Assembly (NCBI RefSeq): GCF_920984675.1
Contig: NZ_CAKLBV010000016.1
Coordinates: 1 to 64,000, forward strand
Length of the DNA stretch: 64,000 nt
Origin: Methylobacterium sp. Leaf118
GTDB taxonomy: Bacteria; Pseudomonadota; Alphaproteobacteria; Rhizobiales; Beijerinckiaceae
Direction: 5' to 3'
Within the stretch, counting starts at the first letter, position 1; each line of letters begins with the position of its first letter. This document shows positions 21,677 to 30,663 of this stretch, one piece after another. Below the pieces are notes generated by a model. It was not told the origin of the DNA and searched no databases. It was given only the letters and a program-made list of their open reading frames with translations. The translations under genes were made by a program, and so were the position numbers.

Positions 21677-21859
21677 TCAGTCGGGCTGGAACCAGGACGG
21701 CACGGCGCGCAGCAGGGTCAGGACGGCGGCGGCCGCCAAGGCCGCGCCCAGGGTGATCTCGGCCGAATGGGCGTAGCCCGCCCGTTCGAGCACGGCAGAG
21801 GCGGAAGCAATCGTCAGGCCGATGCCGAGGGAGAGGAGGTGGGCGGGCGGCGTGCTCAT
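21677..21859 (-). CDS. Small two-helix membrane protein
   Basis: 60 residues from ATG 21859, with AGGGTGGG just upstream. Two hydrophobic helices (HLLSLGIGLTIASASAVLE and ITLGAALAAAAVLTLLRAV) and a short PSWFQPD tail. No known domain. It lies upstream of the decarboxylase gene on the same strand (98 bp) and just after a tandem repeat array on its 5' side. Confidence 0.6.
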   Translation of the reverse strand: MSTPPAHLLSLGIGLTIASASAVLERAGYAHSAEITLGAALAAAAVLTLLRAVPSWFQPD

Positions 21860-22196
21860 GGGACCCACCCTAACCGATGCGGCTTGCGCGAGCATGGTGC
21901 CGCCCGCTTCGCGATCGCGTGAGCCTAAAGCCTGGGTTCGGGGCTTGAGGCCGAGGCTTCGGGCCTGGCTTGGGCTTGAAGCCGAGGCTTGGGGCCTGGG
22001 CTTGGGCTTGGGCTTGAAGCCGAGGCTTGGGGCCTGGGCTTGGGCTTGAGGCCGAGGCTTGGGCCCGGCCGCGCCCCCCGCTCGGCCGGACGCGCGGAGC
22101 AGGACAACCGCGCATGGTCCATGCAACCCGCCATAAGTTCACCTTAACCCCAGGGGGGCTAAGCCTCGGACGACGAGCGAGACGGCCCGGGGCATC
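21860..22196. other. 337-bp divergent gap with tandem repeats
   Basis: It separates the 60-residue membrane protein gene from the GGDEF-EAL gene. Its middle is filled by the repeat array at 21930-22075; both promoters must lie around it. Confidence 0.5.
21930..22075. repeat. Tandem repeat array, about four units of 31 to 38 bp
   Basis: A core GCTTGA(A/G)GCCGAGGCTT recurs at 21943, 21974, 22012 and 22044, each followed by (C/G)GGGCC and GGGCTT spacers. Unit spacing is 31, 38 and 32 bp; the longer unit has an extra GGGCTT step. The sequence is strand-asymmetric, rich in G and T on the plus strand. It is non-coding as far as I can see. Confidence 0.8.
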
Positions 22197-24605
22197 ATGC
22201 AGGCGCATGCGGAACATCGCGGAAGCCCGGGGGGACGATCCGCTGGCGCGGAGAATCGCCCCCATCCGGGTTCGCCCGAACTCGACCCCCTGTCGGAGAC
22301 GATCCGGGAGCGGGTCCTCGTCACCGGGCTGACGCTCGGCCTGATCGTCGTCGGTCTCGTCGCGGTCGTCCTCGGCGCGGAGTTCGGCCTCGGCCGGGCG
22401 CAGCGCGTGGGCATCGTCGTGGGCACGGGCGGCCTGGCCCTGCTGCTCGTCGCCCTGATGACGGTGCGGCTCGCCCAGGCGATCGGCCAAGCGGCGCAGG
22501 CCGCCCAGGACATGGCCGCGGAGATCGCGGCGGTCGCCCCGGCCGACGCGTCCCCCCCCGCGCCCGGCCGCGCCAGTCTCCTCGAATTCGACCGGCTGCT
22601 CGCGTCTCTCGCGCGCCTGCGCGCTGCCCACGACGCGCTCGCCGGGCGCCGGGAAGCCGAAGGCCGCAGCCCCGAGACCCGGATCGGGACCGCTCTGGCC
22701 GCGGGCATCGGCCGGGAGGCGCTCGGCCTCGTGCTGACCGAGGCCGACGGGCGCGTGGTCCTGTCCACGGCCCCCTCCGCCCACCTGCGCGGGCTCGCCG
22801 ACGGCGAGGAGGCCGACCTGGCCGACGGGCGCCGCGTCCGGGCCCGGCGCTGCCCGCTGCCCGATGGCGGCGCCCTGACCCTGCTCCTCGACCTGACGGC
22901 CGGGCGTGCCCGCGAGGAGGCCCTGAGCGACCACGCCACCCGGCTGGACGCGGCCCTGGACACTATGCCCCAGGGCTTCCTGCTCTACGACGACGCCCAC
23001 CGGCTGCGGGTGGCGAACCGGCGCTATCACGAGATCTTCCGCCTTCCGCCCGGCGCCCTCGCCCGCGGCATGTCGGCGGCCGACGTGCTGCGCCGCAACG
23101 TCGAGGCCGGCAGCCATCCCGGCCGCGACCCGGACGACGTCCTGGCGGAGATCGATGCCCTCATGCGGATCAGCGCCGCGCCGGCGCAGATCCAGCAGCT
23201 CGGCAGCGGACAGGTGGTCTCGGGGGAGATGCACGCGCTGCCCTGCGGCGGCTTCGTGGCGATCTACGAGGACGTGACCGAGCGCTGGCAGGCGGAGGCC
23301 CGCATCGCCTACATGGCCCGCCACGACACGCTGACGAACCTGCCGAACCGCCTGCTCCTGCGCGAGCGGATCGAGGGGGCGATCACCCTCGCCCGGCGGG
23401 ATGCGGGCTTCGCGATGCTCTGCCTCGACCTCGACAATTTCAAGCAGGTCAACGACACCCTGGGCCACGCCGTCGGCGACGAGCTCCTGCGGGCCGTGGC
23501 CCACCGGCTGAAGGCCTGCCTGCGCGAAGTCGACACCGTGGCCCGGCTCGGCGGCGACGAATTCGCGATCATCCAGGCCGGCATCGAGGGGCGGATGGAT
23601 GCGGCCACCCTGGCCCAGCGCATCCGCGACGTGGTGAGCGCGCCCTACGTCCTGACCCACCATTCCGTCACGATCGGCGTCAGCATCGGCATCGCGATGG
23701 CGCCGGGCGACGGGCTGGAGCCGGACCGCCTGATGCAATGCGCCGACGTCGCCCTCTACCGCGCCAAGGGCGACGGGCGCGGCGTGTTCCGCTTCTTCGA
23801 GGCGGAGATGGATGCCCGCCTCCAGGCCCGGCGCGCCCTGGAACTCGACCTGCGCGCCGCCGTCGAGGCGAAGGCGTTCGAGCTGCACTACCAGCCGATC
23901 TACGATCTCGCGGCGGAGCGGATCTGCGGCTTCGAGGCGCTGCTGCGCTGGACCCACCCGACCCGCGGCCGGGTCTCGCCCGCCGAGTTCGTGCCGCTCG
24001 CCGAGGAGATCGGCCTGATCGTGCCGCTGGGCGAGTGGGTGCTGGCCCAGGCCTGCCGCGAGGCGGCGGGCTGGCCCGACGACCTCAAGGTCGCGGTCAA
24101 CGTCTCGGCGGCGCAGTTCACCTCCGCGGAGCTGATCGGCACGGTGAGCGCCGCGCTCGCCGCGAGCGGCCTGCCGGCCCGGCGGCTGGAGCTGGAGATC
24201 ACCGAGAGCGTGCTGCTCGTGAACGGCAACGCCACGGTCGCGATCCTGCACGCCCTGCGGGGCTTGGGGACCCGCATCGCCATGGACGATTTCGGCACGG
24301 GCTATTCCTCGCTGAGCTACCTGCGCAGCTTCCCCTTCGACAAGATGAAGATCGACCAGTGCTTCACCCGCGACCTCACGGTCGAGCAGAGCTCCGGCTT
24401 CATCGTGCGGGCGGTCATCAGCCTCGCCTGCAGCCTCGGCATGACGACCACCGCGGAGGGTGTCGAGACGCCCGAGCAGCTCGCCCGCCTGCGCGAAGAG
24501 GGCTGCGACGAGGTGCAGGGCTATCTGTTCAGCCGGCCGGTGCCGGCCTCCGCATTGCCCGCCCTCTTGGAGGTCTGGAACGGGGCCACCCGCCGGGCCG
24601 CCTGA
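22197..24605 (+). CDS. Membrane-bound GGDEF-EAL cyclic-di-GMP protein with PAS domain
   Basis: 802 residues. Two membrane helices (about 40-60 and 71-92), a linker, a PAS-like domain (about 245-370, TMPQGFLLYDDAHRLRVANR), a GGDEF domain with intact GGDEF at 452-456 and an RxxD inhibitory site (REVD) five residues before it, and an EAL domain with EALLRW at 580, NVSAAQF, DDFGTGYSSLSYL, and TAEGVETPEQL. Both diguanylate cyclase and phosphodiesterase motifs look complete, so net activity may be set by the PAS or membrane part. The family controls surface attachment and motility. The start at ATG 22197 lacks a strong Shine-Dalgarno. Confidence 0.93.
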   Translation: MQAHAEHRGSPGGRSAGAENRPHPGSPELDPLSETIRERVLVTGLTLGLIVVGLVAVVLGAEFGLGRAQRVGIVVGTGGLALLLVALMTVRLAQAIGQAAQAAQDMAAEIAAVAPADASPPAPGRASLLEFDRLLASLARLRAAHDALAGRREAEGRSPETRIGTALAAGIGREALGLVLTEADGRVVLSTAPSAHLRGLADGEEADLADGRRVRARRCPLPDGGALTLLLDLTAGRAREEALSDHATRLDAALDTMPQGFLLYDDAHRLRVANRRYHEIFRLPPGALARGMSAADVLRRNVEAGSHPGRDPDDVLAEIDALMRISAAPAQIQQLGSGQVVSGEMHALPCGGFVAIYEDVTERWQAEARIAYMARHDTLTNLPNRLLLRERIEGAITLARRDAGFAMLCLDLDNFKQVNDTLGHAVGDELLRAVAHRLKACLREVDTVARLGGDEFAIIQAGIEGRMDAATLAQRIRDVVSAPYVLTHHSVTIGVSIGIAMAPGDGLEPDRLMQCADVALYRAKGDGRGVFRFFEAEMDARLQARRALELDLRAAVEAKAFELHYQPIYDLAAERICGFEALLRWTHPTRGRVSPAEFVPLAEEIGLIVPLGEWVLAQACREAAGWPDDLKVAVNVSAAQFTSAELIGTVSAALAASGLPARRLELEITESVLLVNGNATVAILHALRGLGTRIAMDDFGTGYSSLSYLRSFPFDKMKIDQCFTRDLTVEQSSGFIVRAVISLACSLGMTTTAEGVETPEQLARLREEGCDEVQGYLFSRPVPASALPALLEVWNGATRRAA

Positions 24606-24621
24606 TCCCGGAGGCCGCGCC

Positions 24622-24637
24622 GGGGCGCCATCGCCCC
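24622..24637. terminator. Short hairpin between convergent genes
   Basis: GGGGCG-CCAT-CGCCCC, a 6-bp stem in the 76-bp gap between the convergent stops at 24605 and 24682. It has no T-tract. Confidence 0.3.
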
Positions 24638-24681
24638 TGCCATGGCCCTCGCGGGCCGAACCCGGGGCCCGGCTTACGGCC

Positions 24682-25704
24682 TCAGGCCGCCGCCCGCTCC
24701 GGCGGGCGCTCACGGGAGACCTTGGCGACCGCCTCCCGCAGGGTGGCGAGATCCGCCTCCGGGGCCATGCCCGCGGTGGCGAGGTGGCGCCGGTAGGCCC
24801 GCGCCCCGGGCCGCCCGTTGAACAGCCCCAGCATGTGGCGGGTGAAGGCGTGCAGCCGCGTGCCGGCGGCCAGCGCGTCGTGGATCGTCGGCGCCAGCGC
24901 CTCGATGGCCGCGAAGGCGTCCGCGACGGGCGCCGGCTCGCCGAACAGCGCGGGATCGACCTCGAGAAGCAGCGCAGGTTCGGTATAGGCGGCCCGCCCC
25001 ACCATCACCCCGTCGACCTCCGCGAGCCGGGCCCGGGCCGCGGCGAGGTCCGCGATGCCGCCGTTGACCGCGATCGGCAGTCCCGGCCGGGCCGCCTTGA
25101 GACGAGCGACGCGGCTGTAATCGAGGGGCGGCACGTCCCGGTTCTCCCGGGGCGAGAGGCCCTTCAGCCAGGCCTTGCGGGCATGGACGATCAGCCCGTC
25201 GACGCCCGCGGCGACGACCGCCTCCGCCACGGCGTCGAGGGCCTCCTCGGTGTCCTGATCGTCGACCCCGAGGCGGCACTTGACCGTCACGGGTACGCAG
25301 ACCGCCGCCTTCATCGCGGCCACGCACTCGCCGACGAGGGCCGGCTCGCGCATCAGGCAGGCGCCGAAGCGACCCTCCTGCACCCGGTCGGACGGGCAGC
25401 CGACATTGAGGTTGACCTCCGCGTAGCCGAACGCCGCCGCGATCCGCGCCGCTTGGGCGAGGTCCCCGGGGTTCGAGCCGCCGAGCTGCACCGCCACCGG
25501 CTGCTCGCCGGGTCCGAAGCCGAGCAGCCGCTCCCGGTCGCCATGCAGCACGGCCCCCGTCGTCACCATCTCGGTGTAGAGCCGGGCCCGGCGCGACAGC
25601 GTGCGGTGGAACGCCCGGCAATTCCGGTCGGTCCAATCCATCATGGGGGCCACGCTGAACTGCCACCCGCTGAGCGGGTCGGGAATGTCGATGCCCGCCG
25701 TCAC
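24682..25704 (-). CDS. dusA: tRNA-dihydrouridine synthase A
   Basis: 340 residues. An FMN enzyme that reduces uridines 20/20a in the tRNA D-loop. Diagnostic parts: FSVAPMMDWTDRNCRAFHR, the catalytic cysteine in NLNVGCPSDRVQEGRFGACLM, VKCRLGVDDQDT and the phosphate-binding IAVNGGI. The DusA branch is indicated by KCRLGVDD and HARKAWLKGLSPRENRD. I start at GTG 25704 (V-TAGIDIPDP), close to where the family begins; an upstream ATG at 25776 would add an arginine-rich tail. Confidence 0.95.
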   Translation of the reverse strand: MTAGIDIPDPLSGWQFSVAPMMDWTDRNCRAFHRTLSRRARLYTEMVTTGAVLHGDRERLLGFGPGEQPVAVQLGGSNPGDLAQAARIAAAFGYAEVNLNVGCPSDRVQEGRFGACLMREPALVGECVAAMKAAVCVPVTVKCRLGVDDQDTEEALDAVAEAVVAAGVDGLIVHARKAWLKGLSPRENRDVPPLDYSRVARLKAARPGLPIAVNGGIADLAAARARLAEVDGVMVGRAAYTEPALLLEVDPALFGEPAPVADAFAAIEALAPTIHDALAAGTRLHAFTRHMLGLFNGRPGARAYRRHLATAGMAPEADLATLREAVAKVSRERPPERAAA

Positions 25705-26060
25705 GTCGATCCGCTCTCTATGTCTGTCGCTTGCCGGAACGCTTGCCTGAACGCTTGCGCGATCGGGTCGGCCCATCGGCCGGCCATGGATCGGCGCCCG
25801 TGGGCGGCCCGCCGCCGGGCGGCCCGCATCCCCGAACGCGCACCGGGGCGCCGGATACCATGGGCGCGCCGCGGGGCCAAAGCGGCGGCGGCCCACCGAG
25901 CGCCCGAACCCGGGTCACCGTCTGTCGAAGGGTGTGAAGGCGGCGCGCCGAGCGTCCTCACGGGCCGACGCGACTGACCTGTGCCGTTGAACATCTTGTG
26001 TTTTGCGCAGCCGAGACACTGCGGCTAGCGTCTTTTTCAGTCGGGTCGAAAGGGCTTACA
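25705..26060. other. 356-bp divergent gap
   Basis: Between dusA and the exported protein gene. A short direct repeat GAACGCTTGC(C/G) occurs twice near 25737-25757. Near 26009-26037 a weak 5-bp hairpin with five T follows. From about 25980 the sequence becomes AT-richer, as does the downstream gene, and probably holds its promoter. Confidence 0.35.
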
Positions 26061-26582
26061 GTGTTTTCCAGTCGTTTTGCACGGGCTGCGGTCGGTGCCG
26101 TCGCTCTTTTGATGCTGGCCAGCGGGCCTGTCCTCGCGAAAAAGGTCAAAGTCGTCCCCGGCGATCCGCCGATCACGGTCGATATTCCTGCGACCTGGGA
26201 AGTCACGGACAGCAAGCGGGGCATTCAAGCGAACACCGCCGATGAGGAAATCTATATTTGGTTTGAAAACTATAAGCCAAGCCAATTCGCTAAGATCTTG
26301 GATGAGCACAACAAGTATTTTGACGAACAGGGCGTGACCGTCACCGGGGCAGCCAAGCAGGACGAAAAAGCCTATCCGAACTTCGTGATCAAGAAATCAG
26401 ATTATCCCGCGACCTACGAGGGCAAGCCGACCGTCCTGCGCTACCTTTCGATCGTGCCGCGGTCGGAGGAGAAGCGCCACCTGCTGATTTGTTACTGGGC
26501 CTCGCCGGACGCCGACAAGGAATACGCCGACGAGATGGAAAAGATGATGAAGAGCTTGGGCGCGTCCATCGACGAACAGTGA
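26061..26582 (+). CDS. Exported protein of unknown function, atypically low GC
   Basis: 173 residues from GTG 26061 with AAAGGG in front. The signal peptide (VFSSRFARAAVGAVALLML, cleaved after VLA at about 30) leads to a basic start of the mature protein (KKVKVVPGDPPITVDIPATW), then a single compact domain with EEIYIWFENYKPSQFAKILDE and HLLICYWASPDADKEYADEM. No family is recognised. Codon use is clearly less GC-rich than in the neighbours. Periplasmic location is inferred from the signal peptide. Confidence 0.75.
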   Translation: MFSSRFARAAVGAVALLMLASGPVLAKKVKVVPGDPPITVDIPATWEVTDSKRGIQANTADEEIYIWFENYKPSQFAKILDEHNKYFDEQGVTVTGAAKQDEKAYPNFVIKKSDYPATYEGKPTVLRYLSIVPRSEEKRHLLICYWASPDADKEYADEMEKMMKSLGASIDEQ

Positions 26583-26783
26583 CGGCGCTGGGCCGCTCCG
26601 GGCCGGGATCGCCCTGAGCGGCCGGTCGCCCGCGCGGTGGCGCGGGCCGCCCGCGCCGGCATGCCCCGAAGCCGGCGGCCCGGAACCCGAACGCTCAAGC
26701 TTCGTTGGGTTCCCGTCCGGGCGCGGGGCCGGCCTCTGTCCCCGCCCGATCCCAGCTCCGATCCGAGAAACGAGGAACACGCC

Positions 26784-27071
26784 ATGATCCGTCTCGCCGC
26801 CGCTGCCGCAGGGCTGATGCTCTGCCTCATGCCCCTGTCGGGCGAGGCCCAGGCCCAGGGCGTTCCGGGAGGCATGCAGCGCGGTGCTGCCGAGGGCAAT
26901 CGCGTCGGCGGTCCGATCGGCGCCGTGGTGGGCGGCGCGGTCGGCGGCGCCGTCGGCGGCGTCAACGGGGTGCTCGGCATCGATCCGGGCCGGCGCGCCT
27001 ACCGCACCCGGATGCGCTCGCAGCGCGGCTACCATCACCGTCGCCATCACCACGACCGCCGCTACCGCTGA
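26784..27071 (+). CDS. Small exported glycine-zipper protein with His/Arg tail
   Basis: 95 residues. A signal peptide (MIRLAAAAAGLMLCLMPL, cleaved after AQA at about 25), then a Gly/Val-rich helix pattern (VGGPIGAVVGGAVGGAVGG) typical of glycine-zipper segments that insert in or pack against membranes, and a histidine/arginine-rich end (GYHHRRHHHDRRYR) that could bind metal. CGAGGAA precedes the ATG. Similar small proteins are common in Rhizobiales and have no assigned role. Confidence 0.75.
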   Translation: MIRLAAAAAGLMLCLMPLSGEAQAQGVPGGMQRGAAEGNRVGGPIGAVVGGAVGGAVGGVNGVLGIDPGRRAYRTRMRSQRGYHHRRHHHDRRYR

Positions 27072-27155
27072 GGCGAAGGGGCGGAGGGCGTCGAAGCGCT
27101 CCGCCCGCCACGCCGGGAGGGCGCCGCGCGGGCGCCCGGCCTCTCAGGAGACCCG

Positions 27156-28127
27156 TCACGCCCGCGGCCGCGCCCACCTCCGCGCGATCCGGTCCTCGCC
27201 GATGAGCACGAGGCCGGAGGCCACGATGATCAGGGCGCCGAGGAGCGTCCAGGGGCTCGGCACGTCGCCGAACAGCCAGGCGCCGAGCAGCATCGACCAC
27301 AGGATCTGCGTGTAGATCAGCGGCGCGAGCAGGCTCGCGGGCGCCCGGGCATGGGCCAGCACGAGGAGAAAGTGCCCGGCCGTGCCGAACAGCCCGACCG
27401 CGACCAGCATGGCCCAGACCGCGGCCGAGGCAGGCGCCGTCCAGATCCAGGGCAGGAACGGGCCCATCACGGCCAAACCGGCGAGCCCCGTGTAGAACAC
27501 CGTCGTGGCCGAGGAATCGGTGGCCGCGAGCTTGCGCGTCACGATCAGGTAGAGCGCGTAGCAGAGCATGTTGCCGAGGCTGAACAGCATCGCCGGCTGG
27601 GCCGCGAGCGCGCCGGGCCGCACGATCACGAGCACGCCGAGAAACCCCGTCGCCACCGCCGCGAGCCGCAGGCGCGACGACCATTCCCCGAGGAGCGGCC
27701 CGGCCAGCAGCGCCACCGCCAGCGGCGCCGCAAACTGGATCGAGACCGTCTCGGCGAGCTGAAGCGAGCGCAGGGCGAGAAAGTTGCAGGCGGTGGAGCC
27801 GAACAGCAGCAGCGAGCGCAGCACCTGCAGGGGGAGGCGGCGCGTCTGCGCCACGCCGGGCCGGGTCACCGGGTTGAGGACGGCCGTGACCAGCGCGACG
27901 TTGACCGCGTAGCGCATGAAGGTCGTCAGAAGCGGGTCGACGCCCTCCGCCGCGAGCCGCTTGCCCGTGGCGTCGAGGCTCGCGAAGAAGACCGGCGCGG
28001 CGCACATCAGGGCGATGCCGACGAGCCGGCGCGGATCACGGCGCGGCGCCGGGGTCGCTCCTTGGGCCAGGTTCGCCCCTTGGGCCAGGTTCGCTCCTTG
28101 GGCCCGGGCGTCGTGGTCCGCAGGCAC
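27156..28127 (-). CDS. DMT-superfamily (EamA-type) transporter
   Basis: 323 residues with ten predicted membrane helices in two EamA repeats (first with LVGIALMCAAPVFFASLDAT and RYAVNVALVTAVLNP; second with LFSLGNMLCYALYLIVTRKL and LLAPLIYTQILWSMLLG). Family members export amino acids, nucleosides or other metabolites across the inner membrane; the substrate is unknown. It starts at GTG 28127 with AGAGGAGCC upstream. The hydrophilic N-terminus contains three copies of AQGANL-type hexapeptide coded by an 18-bp tandem repeat. Confidence 0.88.
   Translation of the reverse strand: MPADHDARAQGANLAQGANLAQGATPAPRRDPRRLVGIALMCAAPVFFASLDATGKRLAAEGVDPLLTTFMRYAVNVALVTAVLNPVTRPGVAQTRRLPLQVLRSLLLFGSTACNFLALRSLQLAETVSIQFAAPLAVALLAGPLLGEWSSRLRLAAVATGFLGVLVIVRPGALAAQPAMLFSLGNMLCYALYLIVTRKLAATDSSATTVFYTGLAGLAVMGPFLPWIWTAPASAAVWAMLVAVGLFGTAGHFLLVLAHARAPASLLAPLIYTQILWSMLLGAWLFGDVPSPWTLLGALIIVASGLVLIGEDRIARRWARPRA
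28057..28110. repeat. 18-bp tandem repeat, three copies, in the DMT transporter N-terminus
   Basis: GCTCCTTGGGCCAGGTTC, GCCCCTTGGGCCAGGTTC and a third, more degenerate copy follow head to tail. They code the in-frame hexapeptide repeat AQGANL, so copy number can change without breaking the frame. Confidence 0.8.
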
Positions 28128-28244
28128 CGGTCAGGCTCCTCTCGCGGTGAGGGCTCCGGCGCCGTCGGTGCGAATCGTCCCGGAGACCGGATCCAGCATG
28201 CGTTCCTAAGATCCTGCGCCGCATCGGCTTTTTGCGAGAGCCGG

Positions 28245-28261
28245 GGCCCGTCCCTCGGGCC
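28245..28261 (-). terminator. Hairpin between barrel protein and transporter genes
   Basis: GGCCCG-TCCCT-CGGGCC, a 6-bp perfect stem about 50 bp after the stop of the barrel protein gene. No T-tract follows. Confidence 0.35.
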
Positions 28262-28309
28262 GATCCTATAGACCAGGGCGGGGGCCGACGCATCCCGCGC
28301 CGAGGCGCC

Positions 28310-29317
28310 TCAGAATTCCACGCCGAACTTCACCCGCACGGCGTGCCGCTCGTAGTGCCGGAGGTCGAACGCCCGGCGCGGGTCGGCAAGTTCGCGGTCG
28401 TGGCCGGCGATCTGCGCGGCGTAGGCGAGGATCAGATAGGCCCCGCGGGGCAGCGTCCGGTAGAGCGTCGGCCCGAGGGTGAGGGCGCGACCGCGGAAGC
28501 GGTTGAGGAAGAGGCCGTCATAGGTGCGGCTGTAGCGCAGCTCCGGTCCGACGAAGGTGTCCTCGGCGACCCGGGCCGCGAGAGCGTGCGACCACAGGAG
28601 GAGCGAGGATCGCTCGGCCGCGCCGCGCCCGCGCAGGCGCCCGTCCGACGGGTCGATGCTGAGATTGGTGCCGTACCACAGCCGGTCGGGCACCAGCCGG
28701 ACATCGGCCTCGATCACGCTCTCCATGTCGAAGAGATCGGCGCCCCGTCCCTCGGTCGCCAGCACGCGGCGGTAGCTCGGCCGGATCTCCAGGGCGAGGC
28801 CGAGCGGCTGGGCGTTCGAGCCGTGCAGGAACTGGTACTTCAGCTCGAGCGAGGCACCGTCGAAGGTGCCGTAATCCTTGTCCGGCAGGCCCTCGACGGC
28901 CCGCACCCGGCGCAGATCCGCGAACACGCTGGTCTCGATGCTGAACCCGTCGGCCGGATCGTATTGATAGGTCAGGCGGGTGTTGGCGGCCGAAAAGCCC
29001 GAGCGCCCCGGCCCCGCCCGGCGCTTGCCGGCCCGGATCGTCGTATCGGTCAGGACTTCCTGCTCGCCCCGCTTGCCGGCCTCGGCCCCTTCGGTGAAGC
29101 CGAACAGGTTCTCGGTGTCGACCTCGTCGTCCGCGCCCTCGGTCCGCTCGCCCGTCGTCTTGTCCCCTTGCTCACCCCCATGCCCGCCCCCTTGCTCGTC
29201 CTTCTGCCCCGCCCTCTGCCCGGCATCCGACGCGGGCCCGGCCGCGCCGACGGGGGTGGCGCTCAGGACGAGCACCGCGAGGAGGAGGAGGACGGGGAGG
29301 CGAAGAGGGGGCGCCAT
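28310..29317 (-). CDS. Outer membrane beta-barrel protein
   Basis: 335 residues from ATG 29317. Signal peptide with LRLPVLLLLAVLVLSATPV, cleaved near GAA. A disordered Gly/Glu/Gln-rich stretch follows (about 26-75), then many amphipathic beta strands (FSAANTRLTYQYDPADGF, ASLELKYQFLHGSN, GAYLILAYAAQIAG) and a C-terminal phenylalanine in VKFGVEF, the recognition signal for barrel insertion. Function is unknown. An alternative GTG start at 29359 has a GGAG site but would give an unusually long n-region, so I prefer 29317. Confidence 0.75.
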   Translation of the reverse strand: MAPPLRLPVLLLLAVLVLSATPVGAAGPASDAGQRAGQKDEQGGGHGGEQGDKTTGERTEGADDEVDTENLFGFTEGAEAGKRGEQEVLTDTTIRAGKRRAGPGRSGFSAANTRLTYQYDPADGFSIETSVFADLRRVRAVEGLPDKDYGTFDGASLELKYQFLHGSNAQPLGLALEIRPSYRRVLATEGRGADLFDMESVIEADVRLVPDRLWYGTNLSIDPSDGRLRGRGAAERSSLLLWSHALAARVAEDTFVGPELRYSRTYDGLFLNRFRGRALTLGPTLYRTLPRGAYLILAYAAQIAGHDRELADPRRAFDLRHYERHAVRVKFGVEF

Positions 29318-29467
29318 CGGGTTGCCGGAGGAGCGATCCGCAGCCTCATGGTCTGCCACGCAAGCCGCTCCGAGACTGCGGCCCGGGCGTCACGCTGGCC
29401 AGAATTCCCCGGATCTTGGGGGCAAATCCTCCCGCCGCTCCTCCCGTCCTGCCGGGGCGGGCTTCGA

Positions 29468-30607
29468 TCAGGCCGCCGCGACGAGGTCCGGCGCGAGGTC
29501 TCTCAGCGCCGCGGCGAGCGCGTCGACCTGGGCCTCGTCGTGCGCCGCCGAGAAGGCGACCCGCAGGCGCGCGGTGCCGGGGGCGACGGTCGGCGGGCGG
29601 ATCGCCACGACGAGGAAGCCGCGGGCCTCGAGGGCGGCCGAGAGGGCGAGCGCCGCCTCGGCCGCGCCGACCAGGACCGGCACGATCGGGCTCTGCGCCG
29701 CAGGCAGGCCGAGGCGCTCGGTGAAGCGGCGGGCGAGGGCCAGGGGCCGGGCGGCCCAGTCCGGTTCCGTCTCGACGATGGTGAGGGCGGCGAGCGCCGC
29801 CGCCGCCGAGGCCGGCGGCAGGCCGGTGGTGTAGACGAGGCTGCGGGCCCGGCTCGTCAGGAGGTCGATCACGGGCCGCGCGGCGCAGAGATAGCCGCCA
29901 TAGGAGCCCAAGGTCTTGGACAGGGTGCCCATTTCCAGGGGGGCCCGGGCGCCGGGCTCGACCACGCCGAGGCCGTGCGCGTCGTCGACCAGGGTCCAGG
30001 CGTCGAACTCCGCGGCCAGGGCCAGGATTTCGGCGAGCGGCGCCCGGTCGCCGTCCATGCTGAAGATCCGCTCGGTGAGGATCAGGACGTGCCGGGCCGC
30101 GCCGCGACGGGCGCGCAGCGCCGCGCGCAACGCCTCGAGCCCATTGTGGGGGAAGCGCTGCACCTCGGCCCCCGACAGGCGCGCGCCCGCAAACAGGCAG
30201 GAATGGCCCAGTTCGTCGATCAGGATCAGGTCGCCCGGCCCGACCAGCGCCGGGACGATGCCGAGATTGGCGAGGTAGCCGGAGCCGAACACAAGGGCGG
30301 CCTCCTTGCCCTTGTGCCGGGCGAGCCGCTCCTCAAGGGCGACGAGCGGCGGCGCGTTGCCGGTGACGAGCCGCGACGCGCCGGTCCCGGCGCCGTAGCG
30401 GGCGAGGGCCTCCGTGGCGGCGGCGATCACCCGCGGATCGTGGGCGAGTCCGAGATAGTCGTTGCAGGAGAACGAGACGAGGCTGCGCCCCTCACGCTCG
30501 GCGCGGGCGCCGGGTCCGCGGGCGGTGGTCACGAGGCGCCGTCGCAGGGCGGCGGCGTCCAGGTCGGCGAGTTTGTCGCGCGCGAAGGCGTCGAGGCTGT
30601 CGGACAT
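29468..30607 (-). CDS. bioF: 8-amino-7-oxononanoate synthase
   Basis: 379 residues. A PLP enzyme of the alpha-oxoamine synthase family that condenses pimeloyl-ACP/CoA with alanine in biotin synthesis. Seen: SFSCNDYLGLAHDPRV, GAGTGASRLVTGN, the aspartate in LVDDAHGLGVV and the Schiff-base lysine in GTLSKTLGSYGG. No other biotin gene is present in the window, which is not unusual. Close relatives (2-amino-3-ketobutyrate ligase, ALA synthase) are less likely given the short N-terminus and motif details. It follows the ModA-like gene on the same strand by 56 bp. Confidence 0.93.
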   Translation of the reverse strand: MSDSLDAFARDKLADLDAAALRRRLVTTARGPGARAEREGRSLVSFSCNDYLGLAHDPRVIAAATEALARYGAGTGASRLVTGNAPPLVALEERLARHKGKEAALVFGSGYLANLGIVPALVGPGDLILIDELGHSCLFAGARLSGAEVQRFPHNGLEALRAALRARRGAARHVLILTERIFSMDGDRAPLAEILALAAEFDAWTLVDDAHGLGVVEPGARAPLEMGTLSKTLGSYGGYLCAARPVIDLLTSRARSLVYTTGLPPASAAAALAALTIVETEPDWAARPLALARRFTERLGLPAAQSPIVPVLVGAAEAALALSAALEARGFLVVAIRPPTVAPGTARLRVAFSAAHDEAQVDALAAALRDLAPDLVAAA

Positions 30608-30663
30608 GGCGCCTCACAGCGTCGCCGCGGGCCCGTTGTCAAGCGGCGCGAGACCCGGGGCGC

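Noticed and set aside
21930..22075. CRISPR-like spacing of repeats
   Set aside because: The spacers are themselves part of the repeat, units differ in length, and there are no cas genes.
26009..26037. Hairpin plus five T before the low-GC exported gene
   Set aside because: The stem has only 5 bp and the T-run is separated from it; no plus-strand gene precedes it.
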